Below, one piece after another: positions 17,204 through 26,263 of a stretch of 59,287 bases of DNA. The position numbers and the translations under genes were made by a program. The stretch is from assembly GCA_012523605.1 (NCBI GenBank), contig JAAYTY010000101.1, forward strand, positions 1 to 59,287, written 5' to 3'. The DNA comes from Candidatus Fermentibacterota bacterium. GTDB taxonomy: Bacteria; Fermentibacterota; Fermentibacteria; Fermentibacterales; Fermentibacteraceae. Positions within the stretch are counted from its first letter, which is position 1. Every line of letters starts with the position of its first letter. A model generated the notes under the pieces. That model ran no database searches, was not told where the DNA came from, and saw nothing but the letters and a program-made list of their open reading frames with translations.

Positions 17204-18273
17204 GGAGGATTTCGCGCCTGGTCATGGTCGGCGGCGTCCCTGTCGGAGGAGGCGCCCCCGTAACCGTGCAGAGCATGACCAATACACCCACGCGGGACGT
17301 CCGCGCCACTACGCGCCAGATAAACCGGCTCGCCGCCGGGGGGGCCGACCTGGTGCGAGTGTCCGTTCCCGACGATGAATCCGCCGCCGCTCTGGGGGCG
17401 CTGGTCGCCTCCTCTCCGGTTCCGCTCGTCGCCGACATACACTTCAGGGCCGACCTCGCCCTGCGGGCCGTCGAAGCCGGAGTGGCGAAGCTGCGCCTCA
17501 ACCCGGGAAACATCCGGCGCAGGCGCGACATCCTGGAAGTGGCCGGGAGGGCGTTTGAGGCGGGAATCCCGATACGGATCGGCATCAACTCGGGCAGTCT
17601 TCCGGGGGATCTCCGGGAACGCTACGGGGGCGTCAATCCCGATTCGATGTGGGCCGCGGCGGAAAGACATCTCTCCATCCTCCGCGAGGCGGAATTCGAG
17701 AACGTGGTCCTGTCCTTCAAGGCCAGCAGCGCCCTCCTCACCGTGGCGGCGAACGAGAAGGCGGCGGCGGAGTGCGACCTTCCTCTACATATCGGGGTGA
17801 CGGAGGCCGGCCCCTCGGTCATCGGCGCCGCACGCAACGCCGTGGCGGCATCCATACTCCTGTCGAAGGGGATCGGTGACACTCTGCGGGTCTCGCTTTC
17901 GGGCCCGCCGGAGGACGAGGTGCCCGTCGCACTCGAGATCCTCTCCTCGCTCGGACTCCGCGGGGGTGTCCCGAGGCTGGTGAGCTGTCCCACCTGCGCG
18001 AGGTGCAGGATAGACGTCGGCAGACTTTCGGAGATGGTCATGAAGAAGCTCCGCGGCGTGCAGGGCGACTTCACGGTGGCGGTGATGGGCTGCGAGGTGA
18101 ACGGCCCGGGAGAGGCCCGCGAGGCCGACCTCGCGGTCACGGGATCACCTTCGGGGATTATCTTCTTCAGGAGGGGGAGGAGGCTGCCCGGGCGGGTGGC
18201 CGCCTCCGATCTCGCCCAGCGGCTTGAGCGGGAGCTGGCCGCCCTCGCCGCAAACAGTGGAGGTAGGAGTTGA
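17200..18273 (+). CDS. ispG: 4-hydroxy-3-methylbut-2-enyl diphosphate synthase
   Basis: [4Fe-4S] enzyme of the MEP isoprenoid pathway, converting MEcPP to HMBPP. The ATG overlaps the prmC stop (ATGA) and gives 357 residues, the short bacterial form without the plant-type insert. TIM-barrel residues include VTVQSMTNT and ADIHFRADLAL. Cluster ligands are Cys263 and Cys266 (SCPTCARC) and Cys298 (MGCEVNGPGE), with Glu305 as the likely fourth ligand. Confidence 0.96.
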   Translation: MRRISRLVMVGGVPVGGGAPVTVQSMTNTPTRDVRATTRQINRLAAGGADLVRVSVPDDESAAALGALVASSPVPLVADIHFRADLALRAVEAGVAKLRLNPGNIRRRRDILEVAGRAFEAGIPIRIGINSGSLPGDLRERYGGVNPDSMWAAAERHLSILREAEFENVVLSFKASSALLTVAANEKAAAECDLPLHIGVTEAGPSVIGAARNAVAASILLSKGIGDTLRVSLSGPPEDEVPVALEILSSLGLRGGVPRLVSCPTCARCRIDVGRLSEMVMKKLRGVQGDFTVAVMGCEVNGPGEAREADLAVTGSPSGIIFFRRGRRLPGRVAASDLAQRLERELAALAANSGGRS

Positions 18274-19700
18274 CGGGCTCTAGCAGCATGATCCAGATCC
18301 TGCTCCGAAAGCTCGCGGAAGGAGCTTACGAAGAGCTGGACATCCGCTTCACCGACGTTCAGGGCATATGGCGGCATGTCACAATCCCCGCACGGAATGC
18401 GACGAAGGACCTGTTCGCCAAAGGAGTGGGCTTCGACGGCTCCACGCTCGGAGCGATGACGCCCACCGAGGCGGGCGACCTCGCCCTCGTGCCCGATCCC
18501 AGACGAGTCTTCGAGGACAGGTTCGCCACGAAGCCCACTCTCGCGGTAATCGCCGACATAGTCCATCCGGACACAGGCGAACCCTTCTCCAGGGATCCCA
18601 GGGGCGTGGCCCGCAAGGCGCAGGACTACCTGCGGGGCACGGGGCTGGCGACCGAGAGCTTCTGGGCTCCGGAGTTCGAGTTCTACCTGTTCGACAGAGC
18701 CTCCATCTGGAACGAACCCTGCCGGAGCGGATTCGAATTCGCTAGCCTGGAGGCTCCCTCGAATTCCGGCAGCCCCGACTCCCTCGGTCTCTTCCATCAG
18801 ACCCACAGCGCCTACCACAGGATGTTCCCCGTGGACAGCCTTCACGACGTCCGTGCCGAGATCGCCTCGGCCATGCACGACAATGGAATCCAGGTGAAGT
18901 ACCACCACCACGAGGTCGGCCGTATGGGGCAGGTGGAGGTCGAGGTCACTTTTTCCCCGTTCATGAGCGCCGCCGACAACATCATGATAACCAAGCACAT
19001 CGTCCGCAATGTCGCTCTTCGTCACAAGCTGGCGGCCACTTTCATGCCCAAGCCGATGCGCGGCGAGCCGGGGAGCGGCATGCACTTCCACATCTTCCTT
19101 CTGCAGGGCGAGGAGCGGCTCTTCTTCTGCGCCGACGGCTACTGCAGTCTGAGCGACGCGGCGCGCGGGGCCATCGCTGGCATCCTGCACCATGCACCTG
19201 CGCTGTGCGCCTTCACCAACCCCTCCGTGAACAGCTACCACCGGCTTGTACCCCGCCAGGAGGCCCCCGTCTACCGGTTCTTCTCGGGACCGAACAGGAG
19301 CGCGGCGATAAGGGTGCCCTCCTATGCCAGGACGCCCGAAGCCATGCGTTTCGAGTACAGGGTGCCGGATGGGTCGAGCAATCCATATCTGTGCATGTCG
19401 TCATTGCTCATGGCATGCCTCGACGGGATGAGGAAGGGGATGAAGCCGGAGGAGATGGGCTTCGGCCCGATAGAGGACAACGTCTTCGAGGACGGCTATG
19501 ACACGTCCGGCCTCCAGAGGCTTCCCGAGAGTCTGGACGAGGCTCTCGAAGCGCTCGAGGCGGACAGGGCGTTCCTCGAGGAGGGAGGGGTCTTCACCCC
19601 GGATTTCCTGGATGCTTACATCGAGCTGAAGCGCGAGGAGACGGCGTGTTTCAGGGGCGATCCTCATCCGCTGGAGCACTACCTCTACTTCAACATCTGA
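18270..19700 (+). CDS. glnA: Glutamine synthetase, type I
   Basis: ATP-dependent ammonium assimilation into glutamine. The TTG start overlaps the ispG stop and has GGAGG 6 bases upstream; the in-frame ATG at 18288 lacks an SD. 476 residues with the beta-grasp N-terminus (DIRFTDVQGIWRHVTIP), active-site blocks APEFEFYLFD, YHHHEVGRMGQVEVE, GSGMHFH and NSYHRLVP, and the nucleotide/Arg block NRSAAIRVPSYA. The adenylylation loop of GSI-beta enzymes (NLYDLP) is absent, so it resembles GSI-alpha forms regulated by feedback. Confidence 0.95.
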   Translation: MTGSSSMIQILLRKLAEGAYEELDIRFTDVQGIWRHVTIPARNATKDLFAKGVGFDGSTLGAMTPTEAGDLALVPDPRRVFEDRFATKPTLAVIADIVHPDTGEPFSRDPRGVARKAQDYLRGTGLATESFWAPEFEFYLFDRASIWNEPCRSGFEFASLEAPSNSGSPDSLGLFHQTHSAYHRMFPVDSLHDVRAEIASAMHDNGIQVKYHHHEVGRMGQVEVEVTFSPFMSAADNIMITKHIVRNVALRHKLAATFMPKPMRGEPGSGMHFHIFLLQGEERLFFCADGYCSLSDAARGAIAGILHHAPALCAFTNPSVNSYHRLVPRQEAPVYRFFSGPNRSAAIRVPSYARTPEAMRFEYRVPDGSSNPYLCMSSLLMACLDGMRKGMKPEEMGFGPIEDNVFEDGYDTSGLQRLPESLDEALEALEADRAFLEEGGVFTPDFLDAYIELKREETACFRGDPHPLEHYLYFNI

Positions 19701-19711
19701 AGGGAAGCGAT

Positions 19712-20830
19712 ATGAAAAAGCCGGTGGTGCTGGCGGCCCTGGCCCTCCTGTCGGCGGCCTGTGGATCTTCCCCCGCAGAGAAGCCCGGCTTCGACCCGGA
19801 GTGGGCGCAGGGCGTGCCTGTCAGGACACTGACCGTGACGGACAGCATCGGAGTGGAGCTGGGCGACTCGGACTATGTCTTCGGGCAGGTCGCCGGAGCG
19901 ATGTGGACCCCCGACGGAAACATAGCGGTCATCGACATGAAGAGATGCGCGATCCTCTTCTACACCCCCGACGGCGAGCACATCTCCACGCTGGGCAGGC
20001 GGGGAAGCGGCCCGGGCGAGTTCCAGATACCCACGTCCATGGCCTGGCTGGGGGACGGACGCCTTCTGGTGACCGACGCGATGTCGCGGACGATAAGCAT
20101 CTTCGACGACTCGCTGCGTTTCGCCGGATCGCTCGAGGGTTTCTTCCCCACTCCGCCCGTGGCGATAACGTCGGTGGACAGCGCCTCGTTCGTCGGGCTC
20201 AAGCCCGAGTTCGAGCAGAACGAGCAGGGCATGTTCACGGGGTTCACCCTCGCGCGATGGAGCATGGATTCCATACCCGCGACGGTGACCTACTTCGCCG
20301 ACCTGGTGCCGTTCGATCCGGGCAACCTTGCCGCGAGCTTCGCCGGGAACATCTTCTCTTTCGCAGCCGCCCCCGACGGGACTGTGTACAGGGCGCCGAT
20401 GACGTCCGAGGGCTACACGATCGAGTGCTACCAGCCCGACGGCACCCTGCGCATGACGATCGAGCGCGATTACCAGCCCGTTCCCAAGACCCCCGAGGAG
20501 ATCGAGGAGGAGAGGGCCTTCGTGCAGGAGCGCATGGAGGCCTCGGGCGCGCCCGCCGGGATGTTCACCTGGGAGCCTGAGCCCATGAAGTCCTCGATCG
20601 GCGGCCTCATGGTGGATCCGGAGGGCGACCTATGGGTCAGGAGGGGCTGGACGGACGAGGTGGTCTTCGACGTGTTCGACTCCACCGGGACTCTGCTCTA
20701 CACAGCCCGGCTGGACCGGACCGGAGATGCCGAGATGTGGCAGGTCTCTTGCGGAACCGGCGGCTTCCTGGCCTTCGACGCCAACCCGGAGTCCTGGTCG
20801 AGGGTGTTCATCCTCTCGCTCTCCGATTAG
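19712..20830 (+). CDS. Six-bladed beta-propeller lipoprotein
   Basis: 372 residues with SD AGGGA before the ATG. The signal peptide ends at lipobox LSAAC (Cys17). The mature part has repeated NHL/6-bladed-propeller blades (for example MWTPDGNIAVID, FYTPDGEHISTLGRRGSGPGEFQIP, WLGDGRLLVTDAMSRTISIFDDS). RGSGPGEFQ is typical of the 6-bladed beta-propeller family common in Bacteroidetes-like lineages. Ligand and function are unknown. It lies 11 bases after glnA and is closed by a strong hairpin. Confidence 0.82.
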   Translation: MKKPVVLAALALLSAACGSSPAEKPGFDPEWAQGVPVRTLTVTDSIGVELGDSDYVFGQVAGAMWTPDGNIAVIDMKRCAILFYTPDGEHISTLGRRGSGPGEFQIPTSMAWLGDGRLLVTDAMSRTISIFDDSLRFAGSLEGFFPTPPVAITSVDSASFVGLKPEFEQNEQGMFTGFTLARWSMDSIPATVTYFADLVPFDPGNLAASFAGNIFSFAAAPDGTVYRAPMTSEGYTIECYQPDGTLRMTIERDYQPVPKTPEEIEEERAFVQERMEASGAPAGMFTWEPEPMKSSIGGLMVDPEGDLWVRRGWTDEVVFDVFDSTGTLLYTARLDRTGDAEMWQVSCGTGGFLAFDANPESWSRVFILSLSD

Positions 20831-20849
20831 CGCTCTTCACGAACGGAGA

Positions 20850-20877
20850 GGGGGCGGCCCGCCGGCCGCCCCCTTCT
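20850..20877 (+). terminator. Intrinsic terminator between converging genes
   Basis: The 10-bp perfect stem GGGGGCGGCC (20850-20859) / GGCCGCCCCC (20864-20873) has loop CGCC and is followed by TTCTT on the plus strand. It lies between the propeller lipoprotein and the convergent PPC lipoprotein. The minus-strand side lacks a T-run, so it works mainly in the plus direction. Confidence 0.75.
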
Positions 20878-20892
20878 TCCCCGAACCCCGGA

Positions 20893-22521
20893 TCAGTCGT
20901 ACAGGGAAAAGGCTTCCGAGTCGCTCATTCTGTCTTCACTCAGTTCGACGTCCACCGTTCCGGCAGAGCCCTCGTAGAGGCCCCTCACGGTCAGGATCAC
21001 GCCGCCGGCCTGCTCGGTCGAGGGGTAGATGTGGAGGAGCGAATTGGGGTATCCGCCCCCGTCGTCGTCGGTGAGGAGGGTCCCGTCGGGCAATACGGCC
21101 TCTATGAAGGGGTCTATCGTCGAGTCGCCGGCCGAGTCTGTCGCTTCGGCGGAGACGGTATAGCTCCTCCCCGCGACGATGTCGAAGGTATAGGTGAGCC
21201 TGGGCGTATCGTAGCCTATGACTCCGCGCGAAACCCGTCCCGGGATCAGCGGGACGGGCCTGACGCTCGAGGGCTGGTAGCTGAAGTCCACCTCGCCGGA
21301 GCAGGTCTCGTCATAGGAGCTCACCATGGCCACGTATGTCCCCTGGGGCAGAACCCAGGTCAGTTTCGAGTCGGTGCTGGAGGAGGCGTCGTCGTTCGAG
21401 GCGATGTAGGTGACAGTGCCGTTCTGCTCCAGTCTCACTAGGGTCAGGAAGGTGTCCAGGACGTCGCTTCCGGCATTGATGTCGAAGATCCCGGACTGCC
21501 CGGCCCCGATCACGAACTCGAAGAAGGCGCAGGGCGTCGCGGCCGATACGGTGAGATCGTAGGGCTTGCTCTGGGTTATGTCCGGCCACACTCCCGCGGC
21601 GAGGCCGCGCCCAGGCTGAACCGTCCCCGTGAAGATGGCCCCCGGCATGTCGGCATTGACCTTTTCGGGCTCCAGTGCGGCGGAGTCGTATCTGGTCAGC
21701 GTCAGCGTGTAGTCTCCGTCGTCGTTCTCGCCGTAGCTCATGACCACTGCGCCGTACAGCCCCGGCTCGAGAACCTGGTCTATCCTCGAGTCGGTGTCGA
21801 AGGCGTAGTCGTCGCTGTAGCCGACGTACTCGTATTCGTCCGAGTCGATTTCCACGAGCGCGAGACTGGCGTCGAAGTCGTTCGAGGAGAGAGAAAGAGA
21901 TACGAGCTGCTCCTCCTCGATCGTGAAGGGGTGGATCACCGCCCCGGCATAGGAGCTCGCGTAGACGTAGTCTTCGAGATTGTCGGACAGCAGATCGTCC
22001 ATCAGATCGTCGTCCTTGTCGTCGACCCGCTCTCCCTCGAGAACGCCCGAGTCCAGGCTCGTGGCGGCCGTGAACTCGTCCAGATCGCTCTGGTCGGCCT
22101 CTTCGACCGAGAGATCGAACTCGCCTCCCCTGCCGTCCACGCCGAATACGAGCAGCGTGGAACCCCGCGGAAGTTCCGACACCACGACCCGCGCCGCAAG
22201 GTCGCCGTCCCAATCGTCGTTCATGCAGAGTACGGCGCCCTCTCTGTCGATGACTGCGAGCACCGGGTCGAAGTCGTCGCTCTCCACCGTGATCGCCATG
22301 TCGCGCCCGGAGGCGAGGGCGAAGCCCGCGCAACGGAAGTCGGCCTCGACGGGCCGTCCCATGCGGAAAAGCGCCTCTTCGGCATCCTCGCTGTAGGACT
22401 CCAGAGTCCTGTCGCGGGTTATCTCGCCGACCATCTCGTCGCCCGGCTTCAGCGCCCTTCCGCAGCCTCCCAGGACGAGCATGCCGGCGGCCGGGACCAG
22501 CAGCATCAGGATTCTCTTCAC
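20893..22521 (-). CDS. Lipoprotein with PPC-like beta-sandwich repeats
   Basis: 542 residues; signal peptide with lipobox LGGC (Cys20). The mature region appears to hold about four repeats of the bacterial pre-peptidase C-terminal (PPC) fold. Each has a pattern such as ...FDPVLAVIDREG..., ...FDASLALVEIDSDEYEYVGYSDDYAF..., ...LDTFLTLVRLEQNGTVTYIASNDDASSS... and ...IDPFIEAVLPDGTLLTDDDGGG.... An Asp-rich linker (about 165-182) separates repeats 1 and 2. No peptidase domain is attached, which is unusual for PPC modules. Function is unknown; probably an outer-membrane surface or periplasmic protein. Confidence 0.8.
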   Translation of the reverse strand: MKRILMLLVPAAGMLVLGGCGRALKPGDEMVGEITRDRTLESYSEDAEEALFRMGRPVEADFRCAGFALASGRDMAITVESDDFDPVLAVIDREGAVLCMNDDWDGDLAARVVVSELPRGSTLLVFGVDGRGGEFDLSVEEADQSDLDEFTAATSLDSGVLEGERVDDKDDDLMDDLLSDNLEDYVYASSYAGAVIHPFTIEEEQLVSLSLSSNDFDASLALVEIDSDEYEYVGYSDDYAFDTDSRIDQVLEPGLYGAVVMSYGENDDGDYTLTLTRYDSAALEPEKVNADMPGAIFTGTVQPGRGLAAGVWPDITQSKPYDLTVSAATPCAFFEFVIGAGQSGIFDINAGSDVLDTFLTLVRLEQNGTVTYIASNDDASSSTDSKLTWVLPQGTYVAMVSSYDETCSGEVDFSYQPSSVRPVPLIPGRVSRGVIGYDTPRLTYTFDIVAGRSYTVSAEATDSAGDSTIDPFIEAVLPDGTLLTDDDGGGYPNSLLHIYPSTEQAGGVILTVRGLYEGSAGTVDVELSEDRMSDSEAFSLYD

Positions 22522-22572
22522 TTCGACACCCCTTCCCCCGCACCGGAGAACCGGCAGCGCTCCGCGGGCGGG

Positions 22573-23358
22573 CTAGTACGTGATCGGAATCTCCCTCCGC
22601 ACTGCGGGAGGAGAGACGGATGCATCCATCATCCTCAGCGTCAACGATTCAGCCGGGGCCACCTCGAGGTCAATGAACGAGGGCGGGAACAGAACGAGGG
22701 GCCGTGTGAGGGAGCCGGCATTGGCCGACGGTACCGGGCCGGGCAGGAGCAGCGGCACGTGGATGGTTCCGGACAGGAGCAGGTCGGCCTTTCTCTCGAG
22801 AAGCGCCGCAACGGCGCCGTCGAGGCAGTTGTCCCACCTCCCCGTCCTGCTGTGGGCGACGACGATGACCAGCGCGGAGTCGGGACAGTCTTCGAGAACC
22901 TCGGCCAGAAACTCCCTGGCGGCGGGAGTGAATGCCTCCAGCGGGTCGGCCGGCTGATCGGGGAAGTGGATGGATACGATCCGGACGTCTACACCCTCGA
23001 GTTCTAGCGATGCGGCATAGCTGCAGCCCTCGATACTTGCGAAGGATGCGGCGCCGTATCCGAGCAGGGGGAATCCCGCTCCCACGTCGGCCTGCGATCT
23101 GCCCCAGCAGGCGTTCTCGGCGTCGGCTACGGCAGGCCAGAATATCCCGGCGAAGGACGGCTCCGCCTCCAGGAAGCGGAGGAATGCACAGGACGGGTTT
23201 GACACGTGGTCTCCTGTCCCCACTATCGCGAGGGGGCCGACCGAGTCCACCCAGCAGGCGAAGTTGTCGAACGGCGGGGTGCCGGGGCCGTCGCCCTGGT
23301 TGTCGCCGAACACCGCGATGTGGAAGGCGGAGAGAAGGGCGGTGGCGAGCAGAATCAT
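22573..23358 (-). CDS. Divergent calcineurin-like phosphoesterase, exported
   Basis: 261 residues, hydrophobic N-terminus (MILLATALLSAFHIA) that may be a signal peptide. Motifs follow a metallophosphoesterase order in altered form: FGDNQG, GTGDHV, ENACWG, VVAHSRTGR and SGTIHVP, in place of DxH, GDxxD, GNHD/E, H and GHxH. Several metal ligands therefore look substituted. The ATG overlaps the rnd stop (ATGA). A phosphoesterase-like fold is inferred from motif order only. Confidence 0.6.
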   Translation of the reverse strand: MILLATALLSAFHIAVFGDNQGDGPGTPPFDNFACWVDSVGPLAIVGTGDHVSNPSCAFLRFLEAEPSFAGIFWPAVADAENACWGRSQADVGAGFPLLGYGAASFASIEGCSYAASLELEGVDVRIVSIHFPDQPADPLEAFTPAAREFLAEVLEDCPDSALVIVVAHSRTGRWDNCLDGAVAALLERKADLLLSGTIHVPLLLPGPVPSANAGSLTRPLVLFPPSFIDLEVAPAESLTLRMMDASVSPPAVRREIPITY

Positions 23359-24575
23359 CTCGTTCTGATGAACTTCAGACCCCCCGCGGGTCCGCTTCCC
23401 ATGACCAGCGCCATTCTCCCCGTTAGGAGGGCCTCGAGTTCGTCGCCCAGGACCTCCATCCTCCATCCGGCGAGGCATCCCTGCCTGAGGCAATCCACGG
23501 CGGCGGTTCTGGGAAGGGCCGCCAGCTTCTCGAGAAAGTCGCGTGGAAGGAGCAGCGATGGGGCGATCTTCAACTGGTGCGCCTTCTGCTTCAGGTAGAT
23601 CCTGAGGATGTCGGCTCTGGCCGAGGCGCCTCCGTCCGGCCTTCTGACCGGGATTTCCGGAACGTCGGATGGAGGCGAATCGAGCGCATCTCTGACGACA
23701 GCCAGGACTTCCGCGCCCCACCTGGCCTGGAAACCTGATGGAAGCCCCCTCAGCCTGTCGAGACTGTCGGCGGTGGTCGGCGACATCGTCGCGAGCCTCG
23801 CGAGCATGGAGTCCGTCGCGATGTGGGCCCGGGGTCTGTCCATCTCCATGGCCCGCTCCTCGCGCCACTTCACGAGCGCCCACAGGACAGGCAGTCCCGA
23901 CTTCTTGAGCTTGCCCGCCGATCTGGCGCGCCGATACATCTCGGGAAGGTTCACCTCGTATGCGCCCGGCTCGGTGAGGGAGGCGGCCTCCAGCTCGTAC
24001 CAGGAGGACCTGCCCTTCCTCGCGAGCTGCTCCGAGAGCTTCGAGTGAAGCCCGTGGAGGTGCCTTACGTCGTCGAGCGCGTATTCGATCTGCTCCGGCG
24101 CCAGCGGCCGACGGGACCAGTCGCTGAGACAGAATGCCTTCCTCGCCCTGATACCGCAGACGTCCTGCAGGAGGTTGTAGAGACTGCACTGCTCGCCATA
24201 GCCGAGGAACGCAGCCGCGAGCTGAGTGTCGAAGACCCCTGTGAACTCGCAGGAAAGGTATTTCCTGAGGATTGCGATGTCGTTCCGGGAGGAGTGCATG
24301 ACCTTGACCACCGCCGGATCGGAGATCAGAGCGCGAAGGGGCGAGAGATCCCTTACCGCCAGCGGGTCCACCAGCCAGGCCCCGGTCGTGTCGGCCAGCT
24401 GGACGAGGAACAACTCCGGCCAGAAGCGTCTCTCGCTGTGGAACTCCGTGTCCAGAGCGACGGCGGGAGACCTGGAGAGGCGATTGCAGAGGTCCGTAAG
24501 AGCCTCCCGGCTTTCCACGAGCGTATCAGCCGCTTCCGCGGCTCCGATCCGGTGGGCCTGCATGCTGTCGCTCAC
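23355..24575 (-). CDS. rnd: Ribonuclease D
   Basis: 3'-5' exoribonuclease of the DEDD family that trims structured RNAs such as tRNA precursors. The GTG overlaps the upstream stop (GTGA) and gives 406 residues; an in-frame ATG lies 12 bases later. Exo I is LDTEFHSERRF (Asp42, Glu44), Exo II is HSSRNDI, and Exo III is YALDDVRHL. The second half has one or two HRDC-like helical domains (about 215-285 and 320-385). It sits in the middle of an otherwise envelope-flavoured minus-strand operon. Confidence 0.92.
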   Translation of the reverse strand: MSDSMQAHRIGAAEAADTLVESREALTDLCNRLSRSPAVALDTEFHSERRFWPELFLVQLADTTGAWLVDPLAVRDLSPLRALISDPAVVKVMHSSRNDIAILRKYLSCEFTGVFDTQLAAAFLGYGEQCSLYNLLQDVCGIRARKAFCLSDWSRRPLAPEQIEYALDDVRHLHGLHSKLSEQLARKGRSSWYELEAASLTEPGAYEVNLPEMYRRARSAGKLKKSGLPVLWALVKWREERAMEMDRPRAHIATDSMLARLATMSPTTADSLDRLRGLPSGFQARWGAEVLAVVRDALDSPPSDVPEIPVRRPDGGASARADILRIYLKQKAHQLKIAPSLLLPRDFLEKLAALPRTAAVDCLRQGCLAGWRMEVLGDELEALLTGRMALVMGSGPAGGLKFIRTR

Positions 24576-25348
24576 GGCAGGACAGGCGTGCCGGCCCGGT
24601 GAAAGGGACAGAAGACCATCGAATCCGAAATCACGTAGAAGCTGTATCCATCGTCGGGGCACCTGTAGCCGCCGGGCTGGCCGTACTGCCCTCCGCCCTC
24701 CTCCCACATCTCCTCGAAGCTCGTCGGCATCGGATGGCCGCCGGCAACGTAGGCGGCCACCTCGGATGCCGCTACAGCCCTGCGGTCCGCGCAGGCTCCG
24801 CCGCCGATCTCCAAACCCTCGCCGAGATGGCCGGCAGGGCAGACGAGAAGGCGGCCGGTGGCGTCCATTCCGTAGGGAAGGCCCGTCACGGGACAGAAGA
24901 AGGAATCCGCGGGGGTTCCGGACATGACGGCGGGAGCAATCGAGAGAGCGTAGCTGCGGCAGAGCGCCGGGGCCGATCCCATGACTCTGTCCAGGAAGGT
25001 ATCCCCGGACACCCTCCATAGGTCGTTCTCGCGCCTCAGCCAGATGGTTCTGCTGCCACCGCCCTGCTCGGGGACGAGAACCTGGAAGCCCCTCTCGTCC
25101 CGCCCGCCGAGTACGGGGCCGCCGACGGCCCGCCGGACGCCGCCTGCCGCGAAAACTTCCGGCCTTGCTAGATCCGAAAGACTGTCCGTCATCAGCGCAG
25201 AGGCGGCGGCGGGATCGCTTCCGGAAAGCTCGGCGTATTCGAGAGCGGTCTTTCTGAGGGCAGACCCCGGAGGGTCGAGGAGGCCGGCTGCCGCGAGGAG
25301 CACTGCGGCGGCCAGAGGCACGGCGGCGGCGGAGATGCGCCTCGTCAT
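24572..25348 (-). CDS. Exported protein with paired Cys motifs, unknown
   Basis: 258 residues; N-terminal hydrophobic segment (about 7-23) is a signal peptide or anchor. The ATG overlaps the upstream stop (ATGA). The mature part contains FFCPVTGLPYGMD...LLVCPAGH and later YRCPDDGYSFYV...FCPFHRAG, two similar Cys-pair modules resembling rubredoxin-like or zinc-ribbon knuckles. The first ~110 mature residues look like a NTF2/SnoaL-like helical-sheet region (LDRVMGS etc.), but this is weak. No family recognised. Confidence 0.7.
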   Translation of the reverse strand: MTRRISAAAVPLAAAVLLAAAGLLDPPGSALRKTALEYAELSGSDPAAASALMTDSLSDLARPEVFAAGGVRRAVGGPVLGGRDERGFQVLVPEQGGGSRTIWLRRENDLWRVSGDTFLDRVMGSAPALCRSYALSIAPAVMSGTPADSFFCPVTGLPYGMDATGRLLVCPAGHLGEGLEIGGGACADRRAVAASEVAAYVAGGHPMPTSFEEMWEEGGGQYGQPGGYRCPDDGYSFYVISDSMVFCPFHRAGTPVLP

Positions 25349-26244
25349 CTCGATCCGCCGAATCCGAACAGATCGGTGAAGTCGATGCCGAGGCCTGTTA
25401 TGGCGATCCCCCACTCCTTGTTCGTGTTCTCGCCCGAGAGTCTGTAGTAGATGTCCCCCCTTACGCCCGACGAGTTCGCGAGATCGAAGCCCGCCCTGAG
25501 GTCGAGCTCGGTCCGCCCCGTATAGTCGAGGTCCTCCCAGCCGTCACCGAAGTCGGCGCGAGTGTCCCCGCGCGTCGCGGCCTCGAGCCCGATTCTCAGG
25601 TCCAGCTCGGGATTGGCCTCGAACACCAGGAATCCAGTGCCCCTGAGTTCGACGGGGGGGCGCGTGTCCGCGGAATCCCTGGGCGAGGTGGGAAGGGCGC
25701 TCCATGCCGCGAAGAAGTACCTGAGCCCGGCGGTGGCGCGGACAAGCATGCCCGGGCCGGAGAGGGGGCTCTCGACAGTGACGGACCCGTCGAGCGCCAT
25801 GTGCGGATCGCCCTCCCTGTAGTCGCCGGACTCGAGATAGCCCTTGAGAGGGATTCGGAGGGCGCCTCTGGCGATTATCATGGGATTCCGCTCGATCCAG
25901 CCGTCGAGGGTGATCCACGGGTCGGCGATGCCCCCGCCGGTCGAATCGCTGCCGGAGATCTGTATGTAGAGGGGGATGACGACCCCAACGGTATGGCTGT
26001 TCGTAAGACCGTACGATCCGGTCGCCAGCAGGCGGAGAACCGACAGGGAGGGATCGAGGTCGTACTCCAGGCTCTCCCCGGTGGAATCGGTCCTCCAGTA
26101 GCTGCCGGAGCTGAAGAATCCGATCGCGATGTCCCCGTCGGTCTCCATCGAATGCAGCACGGATGAGCGGTTCTGATAGTAGAGCGGATCCCAGGCGAGA
26201 ACGGCTCCGGCGATCAGGACGGCTGCAAGCAGGTGTCTTCCCAT
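25345..26244 (-). CDS. Predicted outer-membrane beta-barrel protein
   Basis: The ATG at 26244 is preferred because GGAGGGAG lies 7 bases upstream; it gives 299 residues. A signal peptide (1-17, ending VLAW) is followed by alternating hydrophobic strands with aromatic girdles (for example IAIGFFSSGSYW, HTVGVVIPLYIQI, GLRYFFAAWSAL, LDLRIGLEA, TELDLRAGFDL, WGIAITGLGIDF). The protein ends in Arg, not in a classical C-terminal Phe. Barrel topology is inferred from strand pattern. It is second in the acylphosphatase-to-PPC lipoprotein operon. Confidence 0.72.
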   Translation of the reverse strand: MGRHLLAAVLIAGAVLAWDPLYYQNRSSVLHSMETDGDIAIGFFSSGSYWRTDSTGESLEYDLDPSLSVLRLLATGSYGLTNSHTVGVVIPLYIQISGSDSTGGGIADPWITLDGWIERNPMIIARGALRIPLKGYLESGDYREGDPHMALDGSVTVESPLSGPGMLVRATAGLRYFFAAWSALPTSPRDSADTRPPVELRGTGFLVFEANPELDLRIGLEAATRGDTRADFGDGWEDLDYTGRTELDLRAGFDLANSSGVRGDIYYRLSGENTNKEWGIAITGLGIDFTDLFGFGGSR

Positions 26245-26263
26245 GAGTCCAGCTCCCTCCATT

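Noticed and set aside
17622..19241. 539-codon minus-strand frame antisense to ispG and glnA
   Set aside because: Shadow of two conserved enzymes; composition is typical of an antisense frame.
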